A DNA stretch of 9,060 nucleotides from Bacteroidota bacterium (lineage in GTDB: Bacteria; Bacteroidota; Ignavibacteria; Ignavibacteriales; Ignavibacteriaceae): assembly GCA_023433685.1 (NCBI GenBank), contig JAEYUD010000002.1, forward strand, positions 1 through 9,060, read 5' to 3'. The notes below the pieces were generated by a model. It was not told where the DNA came from. It searched no databases and was given only the letters and a program-made list of their open reading frames with translations. The position numbers and the translations under genes are program-made. Below are positions 6,893-9,060 of the stretch, one piece after another; positions within the stretch are counted from its first letter, which is position 1; the number at the start of each line of letters is the position of its first letter.

Positions 6893-6943
6893 CGGTTCAG
6901 AATAGAATCAAACAATCCGATATTTCTTAAATCGATCGCAAAC

Positions 6944-7498
6944 TTATCTTGTCATAAATAAGAACATCATGCCGGCCATCATTACGACACCACCGATCAT
7001 GTACGGCGCGTAATCCATCATCCCCATACCGGAGTGGTCACCATGATCAAGCTTTGCTTGCATATCGTGTAGAATTTCAGCCGGCTTCTGAAGATGTTCA
7101 CCATTAATTGAACTAACTCTGAATCCAATGATTTTTTCATCCTCTGATTCGAGTATATATGATGCAGAATACCCGTTAGCTGAATTTTGATCAAGCCTGG
7201 TTTCAACAAACTTGCCTCCCGTGGAATTATCACTTGTTATAAACCAAACATCTGCAGTCCCGCTATTTTGGTTTGTTTCCAGATCCACAATCTTAAGCTT
7301 GCAATGGTCTCGCCGGTGTAACATGGGGGCAGGAAATTCAGCAATAAGAATATAATTTGAAACAATAACCTCTTTAGTCACAGAATTTATTTGTGAATTA
7401 TTATCCTCATTGCCGTGCTCAAATCCACCAACCATTCCCATCATGCATCCTTCAAAAAAAAAGGTCAGGGATACAAGTAAAAAGGTTATTGTTTTCAT
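6944..7498 (-). CDS. Membrane-attached lipoprotein-like protein with Met/His-rich C-terminal anchor, 184 aa
   Basis: The start at 7496-7498 is chosen because AGGA lies seven bases upstream and MKTITFLLVSLTFFFEGC follows directly, a lipoprotein-type signal with Cys18. An in-frame ATG at 7529-7531 would place 11 polar residues before the signal. The lipobox FEGC is atypical (Glu at -2), so lipidation is uncertain. Residues 45-135 look like an Ig-type beta domain (YILIAEFPAPM, then CKLKIVDLETNQNSGTADVWF), reminiscent of YtkA/FixH-like domains. That reading is tentative. The C-terminus has HGDHSGMGMM (152-161), then a hydrophobic, Met-rich segment (about 164-182) ending MTR, probably a membrane anchor. 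As last gene of the efflux operon, 34 bases behind the CPLC protein, it may bind or sense copper or silver in the periplasm. Its 3' end abuts the RNA-ligase remnant. Confidence 0.75.
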   Translation of the reverse strand: MKTITFLLVSLTFFFEGCMMGMVGGFEHGNEDNNSQINSVTKEVIVSNYILIAEFPAPMLHRRDHCKLKIVDLETNQNSGTADVWFITSDNSTGGKFVETRLDQNSANGYSASYILESEDEKIIGFRVSSINGEHLQKPAEILHDMQAKLDHGDHSGMGMMDYAPYMIGGVVMMAGMMFLFMTR

Positions 7499-7504
7499 AT
7501 TTTT

Positions 7505-7510
7505 TTCCTG
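7505..7510 (-). promoter_or_regulatory. Ribosome binding site CAGGAA deciding the lipoprotein start
   Basis: CAGGAA lies six bases upstream of the ATG at 7496-7498. It falls inside the longer in-frame reading from 7531 and therefore argues for the shorter protein. Confidence 0.6.
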
Positions 7511-7532
7511 TGTTATGGAATCATTATTCATG

Positions 7533-7895
7533 TTACTTGACTTTAAATCCGTTTTTGATCAGGTTCTCTTTTGCTTTTTGGAGGGAAACTTGTTTCAGGC
7601 TCATTTTACAGAGGGGGCATTTCCCCGGAGCATCTGAAATCACGTTCCAGTCCATTTGATCCTGATAAACTTTGCCGTCCTTATTTTGATCAATCGATTT
7701 AAGATCGATCACTCCTTTTCTGATGACCGGATTTTCGTCTTTGTTTTTCTTTGTTACATCCATATTTTTTGTCATTCCATTCTTATTGCCGTTTTTATCG
7801 TTCGAATGAGAATGATCATGCCCTTGTGCGTGAGTACCGGTTGCCAGAAGTCCTGACAGCACAATAATGGCAGCTGAATATTTGATTATTTTCAT
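7533..7895 (-). CDS. Secreted heavy-metal-binding protein with EF-hand-like loop and CPLC motif, 120 aa
   Basis: This is a small periplasmic protein. It has a signal peptide (MKIIKYSAAIIVLSGLLATG, probable cleavage after THA at 23), a His-rich mature start (HDHSH, 26-30), a long polar Lys/Asn linker, and an EF-hand-like loop DQNKDGKVY (69-77). It ends with PGKCPLCKMSL (90-100), a variant of the heavy-metal-binding motif PGxCPxCGMxL in which Lys replaces the Gly after the second Cys. The start at 7893-7895 is supported by GGAG six bases upstream; an in-frame TTG at 7905-7907 overlaps that site and is unlikely. It sits 20 bases behind the efflux adaptor, which carries the same kind of CPxC motif. 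Known members of this family sit in Cus-type copper/silver loci, so a metal chaperone or scavenger is a reasonable inference. The metal is not shown by the sequence. Confidence 0.85.
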   Translation of the reverse strand: MKIIKYSAAIIVLSGLLATGTHAQGHDHSHSNDKNGNKNGMTKNMDVTKKNKDENPVIRKGVIDLKSIDQNKDGKVYQDQMDWNVISDAPGKCPLCKMSLKQVSLQKAKENLIKNGFKVK

Positions 7896-7901
7896 CTTTT
7901 G

Positions 7902-7907
7902 CTCCAA
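7902..7907 (-). promoter_or_regulatory. Ribosome binding site TTGGAG deciding the start of the CPLC protein
   Basis: TTGGAG ends six bases upstream of the ATG at 7893-7895, in the short gap after the adaptor stop. It rules against the in-frame TTG as start. Confidence 0.65.
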
Positions 7908-7915
7908 AAGTTTAA

Positions 7916-9060
7916 TTAATGATTGTTGTGTTCGTTCGTATTTTTATTTGGCTTATCAACAGACTTGCCATTTGTGGTATTTTTTATATCACCATGTTGA
8001 TGATTCGAAGGCGTGCCCGATTTCAACTGGCTTTCTGAATCTATAAGAAACCCTCCGGAGGCTGCAACTTCTTCGCCCTCCTTGAGACCGTCAAGAACTT
8101 GATACTTACCTCCATATTTGTCACCTAATTTCACATCACGACTTTCGAACATACCATCCGAAGCCTTAACCCAGACAACGGTTCTGTTGCCGGAAAATAT
8201 GATCGATTCGGCTGGGACCAGCAATCCCTCACCAGTGTCAATTGAAAAAAGAGTCTCGCCATACATCTGAGGTTTCAGTTTACCACCTGCATTTCTGACC
8301 TCGCTTCTGACCTTCACCGTCCTCGTCTGAGAGTTCACCACCGGGTAAATAAAAGTAACTTTACCGGTGAATTCGTCTTGAGGATATGCCTTAAGATATA
8401 ATTTAACAATAGCTCCCGGCTTCACATAAGACAAGTCTTTTTCATTTATTTCTGAAATATTCCACAGTGTGGAGAGTTCGGCGATATCGTAGATCGAAGC
8501 TCCTTCAGTGACATAAATCCCTTCTTGAACTTTCTTTTCAATTACAGTCCCGCTAATGGGTGAATAAAATGTCATTATATTTCTAATTCTATGTGTCGAT
8601 TCGAGTTCATTGATCTGAGAAGCAGTTATTCCGAAGAGTTCAAGTTTGCTTCTGGCCGCGGCGATCAGAGAGCTGTTATCGATCTTCTGTGTTCCATTCA
8701 ATGCTATAAGAAAATCATTCTGTGCCTGAACCAGATCGGGGCTGTATATGTCAAAGAGAGGCTCACCTTTTTTGATGTATTGCCCGGTTCTGTCAACAAA
8801 TAGCTTTTCAACCCTGCCACTAACACGCGCTGATATTATTTTTCTACTTTGCTCGGCGAAATCGAGATAACTGTAAGCCAAGATCTCCTTATGCAACTTT
8901 TCATTAAGAACTTCGACAACAGAAACATTCGCCAAAATGAGTTTTTTTGTTGTCAAAGTAACCATTTTGTCCATATCTGATTCGTTTTCAGCAATGGAGT
9001 CTTTCAAATCGCCGGATTTCTTGATAAGGTCCATTCCACAGATCGGACACGCGCCAGGCC
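7916..9060 (-). CDS. Cus-type RND efflux periplasmic adaptor with N-terminal metal-binding domain, cut by the right edge
   Basis: This is the periplasmic adaptor linking an RND inner-membrane pump to an outer-membrane channel, probably for copper/silver or related ions. The frame is open to the right edge and reads PGACPICGMDLIKK there, so the ATG at 9032-9034 is the Met of a CPICGM metal-binding motif and not the start; the signal sequence lies outside. After it come the adaptor parts in order: lead strand and lipoyl half (KIISARVSGRVEKLFVDRTG...GEPLFDIYSPDLVQAQ), a short helical hairpin, the second lipoyl half (TFYSPISGTVIEKKVQEGIYV), the beta-barrel (FTGKVTFIYPVVNSQTRTVKV...LKPQMYGETL) and the membrane-proximal domain (LLVPAESIIFSGNRTVVWV...GFLIDSESQLKSG). 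A polar His/Asn tail (HQHGD...NEHNNH) may add metal sites. This is CusB/HlyD-like architecture. It heads the visible operon, followed after 20 bases by the CPLC protein. Confidence 0.92.
   Translation of the reverse strand, partial: PGACPICGMDLIKKSGDLKDSIAENESDMDKMVTLTTKKLILANVSVVEVLNEKLHKEILAYSYLDFAEQSRKIISARVSGRVEKLFVDRTGQYIKKGEPLFDIYSPDLVQAQNDFLIALNGTQKIDNSSLIAAARSKLELFGITASQINELESTHRIRNIMTFYSPISGTVIEKKVQEGIYVTEGASIYDIAELSTLWNISEINEKDLSYVKPGAIVKLYLKAYPQDEFTGKVTFIYPVVNSQTRTVKVRSEVRNAGGKLKPQMYGETLFSIDTGEGLLVPAESIIFSGNRTVVWVKASDGMFESRDVKLGDKYGGKYQVLDGLKEGEEVAASGGFLIDSESQLKSGTPSNHQHGDIKNTTNGKSVDKPNKNTNEHNNH

Noticed and set aside
6876..6893. GGAC-GGAA-GTCC hairpin as terminator of the metal operon
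   Set aside because: The stem is four base pairs with no T run, and it lies in the RNA-ligase remnant.
6692..6961. The whole 89-codon plus-strand frame as a real gene
   Set aside because: Only the part from 6794 resembles RNA ligase. The upstream 34 codons are intergenic and the tail is unrelated read-through.

Overview
All confidently called genes in this 9,060-base window lie on the minus strand, so they are transcribed from right to left. The organism is probably a moderately AT-rich bacterium of the Bacteroidota/Chlorobiota/Ignavibacteriota group. That placement is an inference from tandem AAA-ATPase-like/PD-(D/E)XK paralogues (a family often expanded there), a small secreted CPxC heavy-metal-binding protein in a Cus-type locus, and TATATTTA-like promoter boxes. 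Clear Shine-Dalgarno sites on several genes fit Ignavibacteria/Chlorobi better than typical Bacteroidia. No 16S, tRNA or other marker is present, so this is not secure.

Right part (6944-9060): a tight metal-resistance operon. It starts with a Cus-type RND efflux periplasmic adaptor that runs off the right edge and carries an N-terminal CPICGM metal-binding motif. A small secreted protein with an EF-hand-like loop and a CPLC motif follows, then a membrane-attached, Met/His-rich lipoprotein-like protein. Gaps are 20 and 34 bases. The likely job is efflux and periplasmic handling of copper or silver; the RND pump and outer-membrane channel would lie beyond the right edge.

Middle (3894-6943): a 909-residue single-chain restriction-modification enzyme of the MmeI type (Type IIL/IIG), with nuclease, N6-adenine methyltransferase and target-recognition regions in one protein. 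Between it and the metal operon, on the plus strand, lies a roughly 33-codon remnant of the start of an RNA ligase gene (DRB0094-like), cut off where the metal operon ends. This looks like a rearrangement junction.

Left part (1-3893): downstream of the restriction-modification gene is a 260-residue protein I cannot assign, with a good ribosome binding site. Then come two tandem paralogues of the AAA-ATPase-like plus PD-(D/E)XK family, one complete (570 aa) and one cut by the left edge. Their shared part has identical length and similar 5' leaders, but a central segment of about 60 residues is far more diverged than the flanks.

Taken together, an efflux operon abuts a stretch of defence-like or selfish genes (restriction-modification enzyme, unknown protein, ATPase/nuclease paralogues), with a broken gene at the join. 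The best leads are the mosaic pattern in the ATPase/nuclease pair, the unknown 260-residue protein, and the RNA-ligase breakpoint. I found no CRISPR array, insertion sequence, tRNA or rRNA.
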